From Sarcomyxa edulis (Eukaryota > Basidiomycota > Agaricomycetes > Agaricales > Mycenaceae), in NCBI GenBank assembly GCA_009761415.1, contig QUOL01000024.1, positions 62,001 to 126,000 on the forward strand: a stretch of DNA of 64,000 nt, written 5' to 3'. Position 1 is the first letter of the stretch. The number at the start of each line of letters is the position of its first letter. The position numbers were made by a program, and so were the translations under genes. A model generated the notes under the pieces. It did no database searches and was not told where the DNA came from. It saw only the letters and a program-made list of their open reading frames with translations. This document shows, piece by piece, positions 11,408 through 23,889 of this stretch.

Positions 11408-14400
11408 CTACAAAGACGTGAGCAACGACTTCAACCACTCATTACCTTCAATCTGGGGTCTGAACTTCTCCACGCATCTCTTCAATTCTTCCAACTGGGC
11501 TTCCGGGGTCGCTCCGTCTTCGGACATGACAATATCTTCTCCATCTTGCTGTTGAGAAGACCATGTCCGGAGGAGTTCTTCCACCAGTTTGATACCTTCT
11601 TCGATGACTTCGGAAGGAATATCAGGTTGACTTTGTTCTATAACACCGTCATACATTGCACTGTCAGAAGAAATCTCGCAACGATTGAGAAAAAATATAC
11701 TGACCTGTGCCAAAGTCCTCCAGTTCGTCCGCATTCCGTTTCGCAAGCTAGTATGATATATCAGCAACGGTTCGCCAACGATCCTCAGAAGCTGGCCTGA
11801 CCTTGACCACATTCTCTGGAAAATTAGCTAGTTCAGCGACGTGAATACCAAAACTCTGATCGGAGATGCCTAGAGAGAGTACACCGTTTGTCACATCAAT
11901 GATAGCAAGAGACTGAACCCGGGCATACTAACCAGGCTCCACTTTATACAGCAATGTTATATCTCGATCCTGAGTAGCATTCCCAGTATTTGTGACGTGG
12001 GCGACGACGTGCAGATTTTTCACATGGGAAAGTTGTTGGTCGAGAGCAGTGAGTTCGTGGAAATGGGTGGCGAATAGACAAAAAGCGTGGATTTTGGATG
12101 CGATGTGTCTAGTGAAGTTCATTGATGAAGTAGAGAACGGGATGGGAAGGAGAAGGACACATACTCGGATATAGCCCAGGCAAGTCCGAAGCCGTCGTAC
12201 GTGGACGTACCTAGACTACGGGTTGAGCATCATCGGGTCTCAACATCCAAATTAATGTTCCTCACCTCGTCCAAGTTCATCGATAATAATAAGCGAATGC
12301 TTCGAAGCAGACTGAAACACACGAATCACCATTGACGTCGATAGACACATCACGAGAGCAACCAAATAGAACGCACTCGAAGGATAGTAGCCGTCTCCAA
12401 CATCTCCGCCATAAATGTAGAGACGCCCTTCAACTGACTGTCCCCAGCACCTACCCTACAGAGGACAGAATCGAAGATGGGCATGCTAGCTTCCGAACAC
12501 GGAACAAAGCATCCTGTCTGTGCCATCAGAGCGATGACACCCACTTGTCGGATGTATGTGGATTTTCCACCCATGTTCGGTCCGGCTGAGTAGCTATGTT
12601 AATCAAGAGTGAAAAGCATACGTAGCTCACGAGACTACACACTTATTATCTGGAATTCGCTTCGGTCTTTGGGGAGTCAGGATCGAATGAAGGTCAGAAG
12701 GAAGGAACATGTTGAGTACCTTTCATCATCTCGACGTCATTGGGAATGAAAGTGATATCGTCCTGGACCTCAAGACACGGGTGACGAGCCTGTTTCAAAA
12801 TTAAACTGCCAGAGCCTTTAGAATATCAGTGAAGGTCAATTTATATCGTGTAAAGAGAGTTGTCTACGTACTTCTTTCCAGAACGGTTGGTTTGATATAC
12901 GGCTCTGGAGCATTGACCGATACATGCGCAAAGCTACATCGTGGCATGATATTCTAGCAGTCAAATAACAGGAGGGGCTATACGACGCACCTCACAATCA
13001 CGTCCAAATGAGCAATCACATTATCCAAGGACTCCAGAACTGGTGTATATGTTGCTGTAAAGTCAAATACCATTAAGTACGGTCACGATAATCGAAAAAA
13101 TGCTCGTACCAGCAATATTCACAATCTCTTTCACTAAGCCACTCTGTGTTCTCGAATACGTATCTGTTGCCTCCTTATAGTCTGCTGCGTGGGTCCTCAT
13201 CGTTTTGGTCGTGAAGAACACTCCGCTTTTTATCGTTCCGAGTTCAATGTATTTCTTGCTTGCAAGCATACCCTTGGCATCCTAAGACCGTACACCAGTC
13301 ACATCAGCTAAAACGGCGAACAAATTACAAACTCACATTTTTAGTCAATCGGAAGCAATACCCGTAATTCGAGTTATTCTCTAGATGAAGCTTCTTGTCG
13401 AGTTCCAGATTGAGATGATTCCCGACCTCGCGATGCTCCTCGTCGAGCCCGTCTCTGATCTAATATAAATATATCAGTAAGGTAGAAAGACTACTAGAAT
13501 TGGATACACACCTCGACTAACTTATCCGCTAACTCTTGCAGCCGTGGATCATAATCTGGCTTTATGACATAACTATGATGATCCAGCTGGCTGAGATCCA
13601 GAGTCTGTTCGACCATCTCAGAATACTTGGTGAGACTCGTATTGTGTTCCTGAAGTCCACGCTCTGTTAGCAAGAGCAGGTTTGAGATATCGATGAGAAC
13701 AGCACGGACTCGGAGAGGCGCCAGATAAATCTCTTCAATCAGAGATCTGTAATCTTCTTTGTCGGTCTCTATACCTTCAAGAGCTTCAATGAGACCTGCA
13801 AGCTAAGTATATGTCAATTCATCGTTCCCGGGAAACGATACCATGACGTACTTTGAGGACGACCTGATACACCCGTACAACATCCTCGAGCGAGGCCGCT
13901 GATTTCTGGAATCGTTTACTAATTCGATGCATATCGGGAATGTACTTGAGATATTCGTCCTTATAAACACCCATACCACCATTGTCAATTTTTGAATATG
14001 GTCTTGCTAGGCATCGAAACTGACTTGAATGGTACACCTGGCATTAGAGTCTTCGACGAAAAGTTCAACTAAATTCTGTCTTCTATCTGCACGCAATATC
14101 ACCGTCGTCAAATCTTTGTCCAAACCAATGCTAATTTACGCAACTCACGGATTTTATGCAGGTTGACTAATGGTTGCTTGAGCCATGTACCCAACAACCG
14201 CGTCCCTTGGGCTGTCTTGCATTTATTGAGGAGACCTAGAAGGGTCGTGTTGCGATTCAAGGTTCCCTATCATTTTCAATGCATGTGAGCGAAATCCCTG
14301 AGATTTTAAATAAGCAAGACAAACAGCATTCCCCGGGGCCTCCGTCAAATTCAGCGCCCGCAATGCACTAGCATCGAGCTTCATATATTGAGACAAGTCA

Positions 14401-15669
14401 TGGGTCCGGATACTATAAGTTCCGTGGTTTGAAGGGTCAGCCAGAAGAGAGAGGTAGATAGTCAAAGCAGAAAGAGCTGAAGGGGCGACTGGGAGAGCCA
14501 ATTGAGCTGAATGATCACGGAATTCCCATGAGCATAGATTAAACGAAGATAAGTGAAATGCATACGTATTGCCATGGATGGATCTGCAGATGTGGACGCT
14601 GCGATTGACGTCGGTGCGAGAAGACGCATGACATCGTCTGCAATGTTTTTTGTCGTGAATTCGCCTGATAGAACATCTGGGTAACGATGCTCATGAGAGA
14701 GAAGTTACAATCATCACTTACTAGGTCTCCTCTCTGTAATTACGACACCACAACGATCCAACACAGCGCGAAGTTTATTGAGATCAATGTCACGGTCGGT
14801 TGTCCCAGACGCTGTACCAGTAGGAATGAGGGCTTCTTTGACAGAAAGTTGAATAATGAGAGACTGGGAAGCAGTATCAGCGTGTACGTTTCAAGAGGAA
14901 CATGAATGGGTGCTGAACAAATGACATCTACACATAACAATACGCACCTCGGTATTCGAAAACAAGTCATTATCCACAAAGTCAGCGACCCCTAGTTCCC
15001 GTACACTAGTATCTGCAAATGCGATTCCGACTGTCTTCGATTTGGTTTTGTCACCTGGAGCACCAGCGACAGAGGCGACCTTGATAGCCATAACGATGGG
15101 TGCAGAAAGAAGGTCTGACGACGTGAAAAGTAGGTCCTCAACAGCCTGGAGGTTTCCTGGGGACGCCTAGTTGAATCACAGATCAGCCCAAATACTCGCG
15201 AAAGAAGACACAAAATCCCACCTCTTTATCCAACTTGAACTTCGAACATTTCTTACCCTGCCCAGGTTCCGGCACCCAAATCTCCACTTTCAACTGCTTC
15301 GTCGTCAATGCATCCCTCAACAACATCTGCGCCACACTAATCTTCAACACAACACTCGGTAACCCAGCCATTTTCCCTCCTGAACCAAGATACTTGATGA
15401 CAGAATTTGTGTGGAATACATGGGTCGCAACGTACTGCGCGTCCGCACCATATACCGAGTAAAACTCGTTTCGGAAGAACAGTCGGAGAGTTCCTGTTTC
15501 GGGGGATTTGGAAGGGAGTTTGTTGTAAAAGGCGATGAATCCGGGGTCGGCGGTTTGTTCTGGGAGAGTAAAAATTGTAGTCAGCGTTCCTGCTTCGAAG
15601 TCAGATCGACTGGTCTGAAATACCTAATTCTTGTTCTGCATCTTTTTCTTTCCCGTACATGAGCGACAT
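11408..15669 (-). CDS. MSH2: DNA mismatch repair protein MSH2
   Basis: MutS homologue that pairs with MSH6 or MSH3 to recognise mispairs and small loops in nuclear DNA. The start ATG is at 15669 ([15 protein letters not shown]), followed by an intron and [20 protein letters not shown], the mismatch-binding N-domain. The Walker A exon reads [20 protein letters not shown], then [20 protein letters not shown] (conserved signature region). Walker B follows across an intron as [20 protein letters not shown]. The C-terminus, after an acidic segment [20 protein letters not shown], ends before the TAG at 11408-11410. At least a dozen introns are present. Length of about 950 residues fits the family. 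MSH2 rather than MSH4/5/6 is chosen from the [20 protein letters not shown] wording and the absence of a long N-terminal extension. Confidence 0.95.
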
Positions 15670-15739
15670 CGCAAGATTCGCAGCTTAGAAGGTTCTGAGC
15701 AAGTTCTGAGAAACGCTGGTCTTAGCTTGAGCTAGACGA

Positions 15740-15756
15740 ACGCGTGGAAGACGCGT
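15740..15756. promoter_or_regulatory. Paired ACGCGT (MCB-like) boxes upstream of MSH2
   Basis: Two perfect ACGCGT hexamers stand at 15740-15745 and 15751-15756, 71-87 bases upstream of the MSH2 start codon. In budding and fission yeast this MluI cell-cycle box binds MBF and drives G1/S transcription of DNA synthesis and repair genes; yeast MSH2 is one of these. Paired boxes this close to the start strongly suggest conserved S-phase control, but binding here is inference. Confidence 0.6.
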
Positions 15757-16309
15757 TGTGTCACACAACATCACGCACTCAGAACGTCACGATATATGTT
15801 CACGCGGTTATCGATGTCGGAATTTGGACCTGCCAGACAAACTATCATGAAATCCCTGAAGGGCGTATAGCTGGTAAGGCATAATACAATAGCATCGAAG
15901 TCGCCACTCGTGGATCCTGATGTCACTACCAGAACTCCAGGCTCTTGCACGAGTCAGGATACAGTCAAGCTCTTTCCACTGGGCACACCTAAGACTCAGA
16001 ACCCACAACGTTTAGTCCCGACGGTACGTCCTCGAATTCCATGGAAAACAATCGACACAAGATGCCGTTCTGAAGATTGAGGAATCCTGACCCATGGAGG
16101 ATATGCAGACCTCTCTTGTATCAGTTGATCGCAACTTGCACGCAACTCACTTTCAATGCGAAGATTCTGGTTATCGAGTCGGACCACGCTGCAAAGTTCA
16201 TCAAAAAATTTGCATTTGATTCAAGAATGTCATGCCTAACTGAGAGAGAAAAAAGGTGTTCTTAGTTGGCGTATTCAAATGGAATCGACCCGTCTAAAGC
16301 GTACCTAGC
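15757..16309. other. Intergenic region upstream of MSH2
   Basis: About 550 bases between the paired boxes and the PUP1 stop codon. It contains only short incoherent ORFs. It should include the PUP1 3' untranslated region and the distal MSH2 promoter. Confidence 0.5.
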
Positions 16310-17367
16310 CTAAGTGGTGTCCATAGCATCCCCCCCGACGAGTGTCACTTGCTCGCTAACCACCAAATCCCTAATATTCTCAGTCTTCCAAGCAGTCGTT
16401 CCTCTCCTGAACGTATACTTCCTCTCCTTCTCGACACGCTCGTTAGGCATAACGCAGTTCCTCAGCATCTCTGTGTGCGACTCGGTGATAATGCACGCAT
16501 CAATGTTGGATCCGGACCCGAGATCATTAAAAATACCAGCAGAGATAGCAGACTGTACCAATGTCAATGCGTCTTCCCGCTACATACCATAGCATGAACA
16601 TCAACCAAAGAACTGAAATAACGAATAGAATGTAATATGAAGCACGAACCGACATATCTGCTTTCCAACCACTCTCGAAAACAGCCATAGCGGCTAAACT
16701 TCCAGAACCCATGGTGACATAGGGCAATTTATCCGTGGAACCATGAGGATGAATGGTGAACAGATGTGGGCCAGTGGAGTCTACACCACCCAAAACCAAC
16801 GCGGCACCGACCTGGCCCTGATACCTGTTGCCAAATTCGTCAGAGAGGAAACCTTCACTTGAGTTTGCAACGAACGCACCTGAATAACATCTGCTTCAAC
16901 ATCGTCATCGCAGTAACAACCCGTGGCTTCCTCCCCGTCGAAAGCGCATGGAGCTCCATGTTAGAGGAGATGAGTGCGGTCGTAAATTCGGTATCAGCAG
17001 CTGTGCCTGCACCACAGCAGCGAATGTTTTCTGTGATGTAGTGAATCTATACCATAACCGCATGCATCAGCGCATGATCCACCAATTGAAAGAAAAGCAT
17101 ACTGTACCTTTTCGCAATTCTTGTCAGCGACAATAGGCCCCTCCGTCGCACGGGTATCTGCTCCCAGTACGATGCCATCCTTGAAGAGACATCCGACGAT
17201 GGTAGTACCGGTACTAGTAGCTTTAGGAAGAGGAAGACCCTTCTCTTGAAGGAAATTGTTGCTATAAACGGATCAATACCAGTATACTTTGGAATGAAAC
17301 AAACTGTGTACCGTAGCTGATTTGAGAAATCAAAACCCGGAGACGAGAAGACGGAAGAGTTCGACAT
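16310..17367 (-). CDS. PUP1: 20S proteasome subunit beta-2 (trypsin-like catalytic subunit)
   Basis: One of the three catalytic beta subunits of the 20S proteasome core, an N-terminal-threonine protease made as a propeptide. The start ATG is at 17367 ([19 protein letters not shown]). After an intron the propeptide ends KATSTG, and mature cleavage would expose the threonine of [20 protein letters not shown]. The catalytic Asp lies in GADTRAT and Lys33 in KNCEKIH. Further conserved blocks are [16 protein letters not shown] and [11 protein letters not shown]. The C-terminal arm ends VGGDAMDTT before the stop at 16310-16312. Five or so short introns interrupt it. The gene is divergent from the acidic protein gene at 17507, with 139 bases between the start codons. 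Confidence 0.95.
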
Positions 17368-17506
17368 TGTGGATAAGTGTAAGTGTGCTTCAAGTTGGAT
17401 GTTGGATGGGGAGGGTACGCGTCTGCACAGCCACACCACGCTGCTCCCAGGCCCTTCAAGCTTCAAGGCGGCGTCAGAACTTGCAAGTAGTCACTATATA
17501 CTTAGG

Positions 17507-18522
17507 ATGGCGGCGTCAACATCATCCGACTCGCTGTTCCCTTCTCTTCCCCAACGTCTCCAAAAACGAATAGATCGTGCATTTGACGCGCTTACCTCCA
17601 ACAAACCCAGGTCAAATCCCCGAAAGAAACGTAAAATTGACTCGAACTCTTACATCGACTCGGGAGGCGGTTTCCTCGTCGATCCATCGAACAGTCATCA
17701 AGGCGGGGGTGGGTTCCTGCTTAACGACTCGGACGTGCCTACGGCTGCCGATGGTGGTCATGTCTCGGACGATCATCCTGAGAAACCCGATGCCATACCA
17801 ATGTCATCGATCCCAAAAGCCCTCCGAAACCTTGACCTCCCTTCAGACGACGACGAGATTCTCTCCGTATTCCGAAACGCTGCCTCTGGCTGGGGCTCAT
17901 CCTCTCATTTCGACGCGGAAGGAGAAGGTCTAGTAAGCAAAGACGACTGGCGATCTGTATGTGCTGTTCTACTTGAGCACCAAGCAGAGGAACTCGAAGA
18001 CGATGAGGAAGAGTTCCAAGACGACTACATGGATGATGCCTCCACTTCTTCAGACTCGCTGGATCTCGGTTCAGACGAAGAATACGAAGATACTTCTACT
18101 TCTATATCCAAATCTAGACAGACACAAAAGCAGAAGGGAAAGGGGAAGCAAACTCGCCGTAACCGTTCTCAATCTCAGTCCTCATCCTCATCCGAAGCAG
18201 ACCCCACCTCTAAAGGACTCACATTGCGCCAGAAACGAATCTGTCTTGACACCTTCCTACTCTTTTTTCAATCCGAATCTTCCTCTACCCCTACCGCCCA
18301 GAACAGAATCATGATCAAAGACATACAACGCGTCTCAGAAATCCTCGGGGAGAAGATCAAAGCAGACGAGGTGCGAACGATTTCTTTTCTGCCCATTTCG
18401 GGGTTTATACATCTCAAGACTTGTAGATTCTGGAAATGGTAGAAACATTCTCGACCTCCCTTGATAAATCAATGGGATTGGAGGATTTTGAGAGGATGAT
18501 GGTAGCTGCTGGGATGGTCTGA
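17507..18522 (+). CDS. Acidic Ser-rich protein with EF-hand-like C-terminus, unknown function
   Basis: Two exons (17507-18370 and 18427-18522) encode about 319 residues. The N-terminus has a basic patch (NPRKKRKIDS, possible nuclear localisation signal). Two GGGF motifs follow (SGGGFLVD and GGGGFLLNDSD). A strongly acidic, Ser-rich middle follows (EELEDDEEEFQDDYMDDAST) and then a Lys/Arg/Gln-rich linker. The C-terminal 80 residues, beginning TLRQKRICLDTFLLFFQ and ending MGLEDFERMMVAAGMV, have the helix pattern of a centrin-like EF-hand pair. They lack the loop aspartates, so calcium binding is doubtful. I recognise no named family. The start is the ATG nearest the shared promoter with PUP1; the frame is open further upstream but would overlap the PUP1 leader. 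Confidence 0.7.
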
Positions 18523-19600
18523 TCACTCGGCTCGGCACGTACTAGTACGTCGTATAAGCGCGGTTTTGACTTACTGTCTGGAGTTTATAGACATCCTTAC
18601 AACAATCTCAAGCTTGTCTAGTTGATTGCAATGATTTAGGTATCCTTGTTCGAGACAAACGATATGCCTGCGTATCTCAAACTTGATCCTCCTTGCGAAA
18701 CATCCACGAGATACGGGAACAATCCACATGGTATCGGAGACGCCTCACGGGGTATCAGATCTCATTTGAACTGAATGTTAAGAACTGGAAACGACACGAA
18801 TGGAGGACATTCGATGTTCGCGAGTCCCAATCTTCATCCAATTCAATTAAATATTTTTTGCTGACGTTCAAGACCGTCAATTCAGAACTGTGTTCTCTTT
18901 ATTGAAGGAAATATCTTGACTTTCATCGCTTTCACCGTTTAGATATGCTTCTTCGATCTGGTTAGTTGTGCCACTGACTCTTGATTGCATGAAGGACACG
19001 AAGTTGAGCGGACTTGTCCTCAATGGTGGTGATGGTGAGTTTACCTCTCTCGAGTCGTAGGTGCTGTGTTGTCATACATCATCCGATAGTCTGACTAGAG
19101 GAAATTGCGGGATTTACATTGACACAAATTGCTTGTTCCCGCCCTCTAGGAAGCTAGTTTTTAGAATCAATTCCGAGCGGTGGACCGGCGCTAATCTACC
19201 GCCATGCGTCCATATCGCATCCGATGTATGTCTAGTACTCTTGGTCAGGACTTACCGTTCGAGCCGTGGTGCCACTGAGTTGGATCGAAGTTGGTCTGTA
19301 GGCTCAAAAAATAACAACGAAAATAATTATGTAGCAAAATTACTAGTAGAAGAATTGTTGAATCTTCTCCTCGTACTTCTCGTCGTAAACTCGTCGTTTT
19401 CTCCTCATTTTCGCTGCCATTAGAATCACATCTCGTTGCATTTCCTCGCATTGTCTTGTTGTTTCCAAGCCAGCGATTTAACTCGCAATTGTTGCCCCAA
19501 CCACAACCCAAAACCTCGAAATTTAGCCGTCATCAGTCCTCGCCATCGGCCATCTGGGACTGATCTACCATCTTTTTGCGTGTAGTTTTACACCCACACC
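18523..19600. other. Intergenic region
   Basis: About 1.1 kb. A 14-base perfect palindrome stands just after the preceding stop codon (separate entry). A short open stretch around 18640-18765 (FETNDMPAYLKLDPPCETS) has coding-like wording but no gene could be assembled. The right part is the promoter of the La-motif gene, with AAC/AAT-rich and TC-rich tracts at 19310-19410. Confidence 0.5.
18537..18550. repeat. 14-bp perfect palindrome
   Basis: ACGTACTAGTACGT is its own reverse complement. It begins 14 bases after the stop codon of the acidic protein gene. It could be a protein-binding site or chance; a 14-base inverted repeat without loop is too short to be a convincing terminator in a eukaryote. 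Confidence 0.5.
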
Positions 19601-22600
19601 ATGTTCTTGCCCCAAAACTCGTCTCCAGCTAGCAATCCTCCTCTTCTCTCATACGCAGACCGTGCAAAAAAGGCTAGAAACATAAAGTCTCCTAATTCGG
19701 TGCCACCTCCCCCACCTCGTCTAGCCGATTATGCCTTGGGTACACCCCCATCCAGCGCCAGCAACTCTTCTACCACATCTAGTGCTAGTATCAGTACGCT
19801 TTCCCAGTCAAATTCAACAAGCACAGACATAACCCCTAGTTCATCCGTCATTCTCACAACACGCTCCTCTTCTCCCAGCCCACCCGATCTCAATCCAACT
19901 TTGAATGGCCACAGTTCAGACTCACATTATAGAACACCCGATCTTACTTCAAAGGCGCTGTCAATAGTGGCCGCTCATACCCATAGTCCATCTTCATCGA
20001 TGCACTCCCCACAAAAATTACGTATACCAGCGGCAATACCGGCAGCACCCACCGTCAATGTCTGGAGTCTTCGCAAAGAGCAGATGGCTGCTGCTCAAGC
20101 CCAGCAAGCTCGTAACGCGCAACCATCAGCGCCTCAGCCCCAGTCTCAACTTCAACGCTCCAATTCTCATCAAAGCAACGGCAGCAATAATGGTAATGGC
20201 AACCGCAGTGGAGGTATTTCTTCGAGATCCAGTTCAAGAGCACCATCATCTGTTACAGCACCTTCGAGTCTCCCGAGTTCAATCATTGTTCAGACCCCAA
20301 ATATCCTAAACCCGGATGAGGATCCAACAATCGATCCTTTTGTCGTTCGTATGCCTCCACCACGGGTCTTACCTTCTACTCGTCTCTCATCACACAGTGA
20401 TGCGAAATCGTCACGGGGAAAGTCTGCAGCGACTGAGGACGAAGTTGGAGAGATCCAAGAAAGAGACGATGTCCAAGTTCAGGCTGAGAGTCATAATACC
20501 ATTAGTGCGTGTCGACCAGGTCTTTCACTCCTCCTCTGGACTGACCCTACTCTATATCCTATGCTCGTTCATCGATACCCACAGTCGCCAGAACTCTTCC
20601 CCCACCACTTCCACAACCTCAATCACATCCCACGAGCGGTCGTTCGAGCCCTCGCCACCACTCACAACCCCACCCACATCCACACACCCAACCGCGCGGG
20701 AGAAGGCTCGACCACGAACACGACAGCACTTTGACCGGATCTAGTGGGTATTCCTACGGGCCCGGGTACGATCCCAATACAGGCACTGGGCTAAATTCCA
20801 GATCATCTGGTTCCGGAGCAAGCTCTCCGCATCCTTCTTACCCAGTCCATCCCGCCGCCTACCCATCATACCTCAATCCTGGGCCAGGATACTCGTATCC
20901 GCTGTACCAAGGCTCACCATATCAAAATCCGAATCCGAACAACATGTATTCAAATACGCTTTACGGCCCATATATCGGCCAACCGTCTCACAACCACAAC
21001 AACACTACTATTCCTTCTAACATGTACATAAACGGTCACGGCAACACCGTACAATCACAAAGTCCTGCTACACCTTATCCCGCGCTGCCGCCGCCACCAC
21101 CACATTATTCGTCATACTCTCATTTCCCAATGTTACCACAACAGCAGCTCGGGGGTAGAGCTGGTTTAGAGCCATCACCGCCACAACCCGAATATGGCTC
21201 AAGTTTGGCGAACGTGACGTCGAGCGGTGACGATAAAGACACGGTAACAAGCCCACAGAAGACTCGACCCATCCCAGTCGTTTTCGGAAGTATAAGTGTC
21301 GACACCTCTTCTCCGAATACTACTGTTGCCCCGGAAGAGAATGACGCCACGAATAGAGAAGGAAAAGATACTACCAGTGGGGACGCACGCACAGTCTTCT
21401 CTATCGGTGTCGGTCCCGGAGAAGAGCTTAGCCCATCACGACTGCGTTCGAGGACGCGATCATCACAAACGCGGAGCCGGATGCCTTCTGGGACCGATAC
21501 CTGGTTGATGACGGATCTGACGAATGGCGAGATTCCTGGTGAGCAGAAGAGGAGTGATAGGAATGGTCGGGAGGCTGAAGTTCAAGACGACGACGATGAT
21601 GTCAAGGACAATGATAATGATGATAGAGACGGCACGGCGAGAGGGGGCGTCGTTGATCTGACTGATCCAGCTGTGCAGACACAGGCACATACAAAGTGGG
21701 AATTCGGGACTGCTAGTCGTCCTGCAGTGGAGGCAGGCGGTGGGACCGACAATCTCCCAGTATCGGTGGAGCCGGGGCGTATGGGTCTCGATGCTAGTCG
21801 ACCGATCTACATATCCTTGACTATGGGTCTGGTGGGTCCGGTCACGGACCTTGGGATACCTCTGACTCCTTCAATAATTCCTGGTGGAGGCGTCCCGGCG
21901 AATGGTACCGCTCCATCGAATTCGAATGAATTCGAAGTGCAAAACTTTGGATTTGGGTTCGGGGTTGTGAGGGGCGGTGCGTATCCGTCGGTTATGACGC
22001 GGGATCAGAGGAGGGAGCAGCTCGGTGGCAGAGATCAGGAGGTCTTGTCTGAGAGGCAGATGGGCTCGGAGCGAGAACGTCAGAGGGATTTGGAATTCGA
22101 GACTGCGAGAGAAACACAACGGCTCCGAGATCTCGAGTTCAATTCTGGACCGAACCGTTCTAAACGAGGATCATACGGCGGCAGCGGGTACGAGCGAGGG
22201 GATGGTTTTGATCGTGGTGGATTTGGTGGGCGGCGTGGAAGAGGGTATGGCAGAGGGGGTTTCAGAGGTTATCGTGGGGGAGGATATCAAGCACTTCAAC
22301 GGCCGCCTCCTCCACAATCTTTCCAGCCTCTTGCACCACTACCGCCCAGTGAAACTGTATATTATCCACCATCGCCGCTAACCACTTACATTCCTACGGG
22401 ATACGAATCGTATCAACCCCCTCCACCTCCATTACCTCCGCAATCCATTCCAGTTACTCCTGCGGCTGCCCCCGTACCCGTCCCACTGTCAACACTATCC
22501 TTCCCTTTAGATCCTACCCGTTATTACCTTCTAGGCCAACTAGAATATTATCTTAGCCCTCAAAACATGGCGCAGGATTTCTTCCTCAGGCAACGAGTAA

Positions 22601-22984
22601 GCTTCTTTTTTTTTGCAAAACATTACGGCCAACTTAATCACTGGTTAGATGGATCATAAAGGATGGATACCAATATCATTAATCGCGTCTTTCAATAGAG
22701 TTAGACAGCTAACCATGGATATCCAGCTCGTTCGAGATGTTCTCATCCTTTCGAATATGGTGCAAGTCAAGGATGAGTCAGTCCGTATGGGGGGCTGGGA
22801 ACAATTTGTGTTGCCAAATGCCGCACCGAGCACGGTAGAGGAAGACGATCACACCCATGCTTCTCCCACGCAGGCGGAGAGTGAAGCAGATGAAGATGTG
22901 GATGAAGAGGACGAGGAGGAGGTTGTCTTCGTCATGGACAGATCGGAACCGTGGTCACCTGAACGACGAGTACAAGTCCAGTGA
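19601..22984 (+). CDS. La-motif RNA-binding protein (LARP1/Sro9/Slf1-like) with RGG tract
   Basis: Predicted cytoplasmic mRNA-binding protein that would affect translation or stability. Three exons are inferred (19601-20504, 20585-22596, 22649-22984), giving about 1083 residues. The N-terminal 800 residues are disordered, Ser/Pro/Asn-rich, with PSLSYADRAKKA-like wording near the start and VNVWSLRKEQM in the middle; such WxxR motifs occur in yeast Slf1/Sro9 relatives. An Arg/Gly tract (RGGFGGRRGRGYGRGGFRGY) follows, then poly-proline. The La motif is at the C-terminus: LLGQLEYYLSPQNMAQDFFL, then MDHKGWIPISLIASFNRVRQ and IQLVRDVLILSN. An acidic tail follows. There is no DM15 region, so it resembles the fungal Sro9/Slf1 type more than animal LARP1. 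Confidence 0.88.
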
Positions 22985-23889
22985 ACTCGGTCTACTCGGT
23001 CTACTCGGGGTCTGTCTCTCTTCTCGTTTCCTTGCCATACGACGGGATGTCGCATATTTTTCGGGTTGGAGTTTCTCGCCATCTTTGATACCGATTTTTT
23101 TTTGTTCTTTCGGTGACATGCTTTGGGTTTGCTGTGAAATATTCTAACCGTTAACCGTTGACTAACTGTTGACGTTGCCATCACCTCGTCCTATAACTTT
23201 GTAAGATTCCATGCATATTCCTTCGCACCTTACTTGCAACTTACATTCTCATTGGTACCTTATATATAAATGCCTTCATACATATATAAACATCTTGCTT
23301 TCCTCACAAGACCAAATGCAATACAATATCCGTACATCCTCCAAACGTCCTTCTCTTCGCCCAGGACGGCCACCCAACGGCCACCCAACGGCCACCCAGC
23401 TGCTTCCCCGCTTTTGCGCCGCCGGCAAGTCTTCGTTACGGTGAATAACGTAAGGAAGACGTGCCTGATTGACTCGATAATCGATCGATCAGAAGCCTTG
23501 TTTTAAGCGACCAAGATAATTCGAATTCTCGGATTCGAACAAGAGCAATCTGCCCTGACGACTAATCTGTCAAAATTTCAGAGTCGATGCTGGTGAGCGA
23601 TTTTAATCCTTTGTGAATCCAGATTTTTTTGAGGCATTCTGTCTAGCTAGATGTACAGCAAAACTTGACTACTAATCAATTATCGCCTCACCGTGAGGGT
23701 TGCCTTGACAAAACGTGTTTTTTTCTCTGTCAAATATACCACTTTTGCATTGAAATTCGCCCCAAAACAGAATAGCAGGCACTCCTGTTTCACCTCGCCG
23801 GGACATGCTTTTTTTACAAATAATTTGCGGTCGAACTGCGTAGTTGTTCCTCTTACTAACTTCCACCCGTGCATTCCACTCCTCCTTCC
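22985..23889. other. Intergenic region with an 11-bp tandem repeat
   Basis: About 900 bases between the La-motif gene and the Galpha gene. It is T/C- and A/T-rich, holds the 3' untranslated region of one and the promoter of the other, and contains the tandem repeat listed separately. Short ORFs here lack splice logic. Confidence 0.5.
23366..23398. repeat. Tandem repeat, 11-bp unit x3
   Basis: ACGGCCACCCA is repeated three times without mismatch. It lies in the spacer between the La-motif and Galpha genes, about 500 bases upstream of the Galpha start. Copy number is likely to vary between strains. Confidence 0.9.

Noticed and set aside
17369..17506. Upstream in-frame extension of the acidic protein (MDKCKCASSWMLDGEG)
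   Set aside because: It would start 2 bases from the PUP1 ATG on the other strand; the ATG at 17507 leaves a normal promoter.
20316..20744. Plus-strand ORF in frame 3 across the La-motif gene's first intron
   Set aside because: The intron 20505-20584 joins frames 2 and 1 cleanly; this third frame is a shadow.
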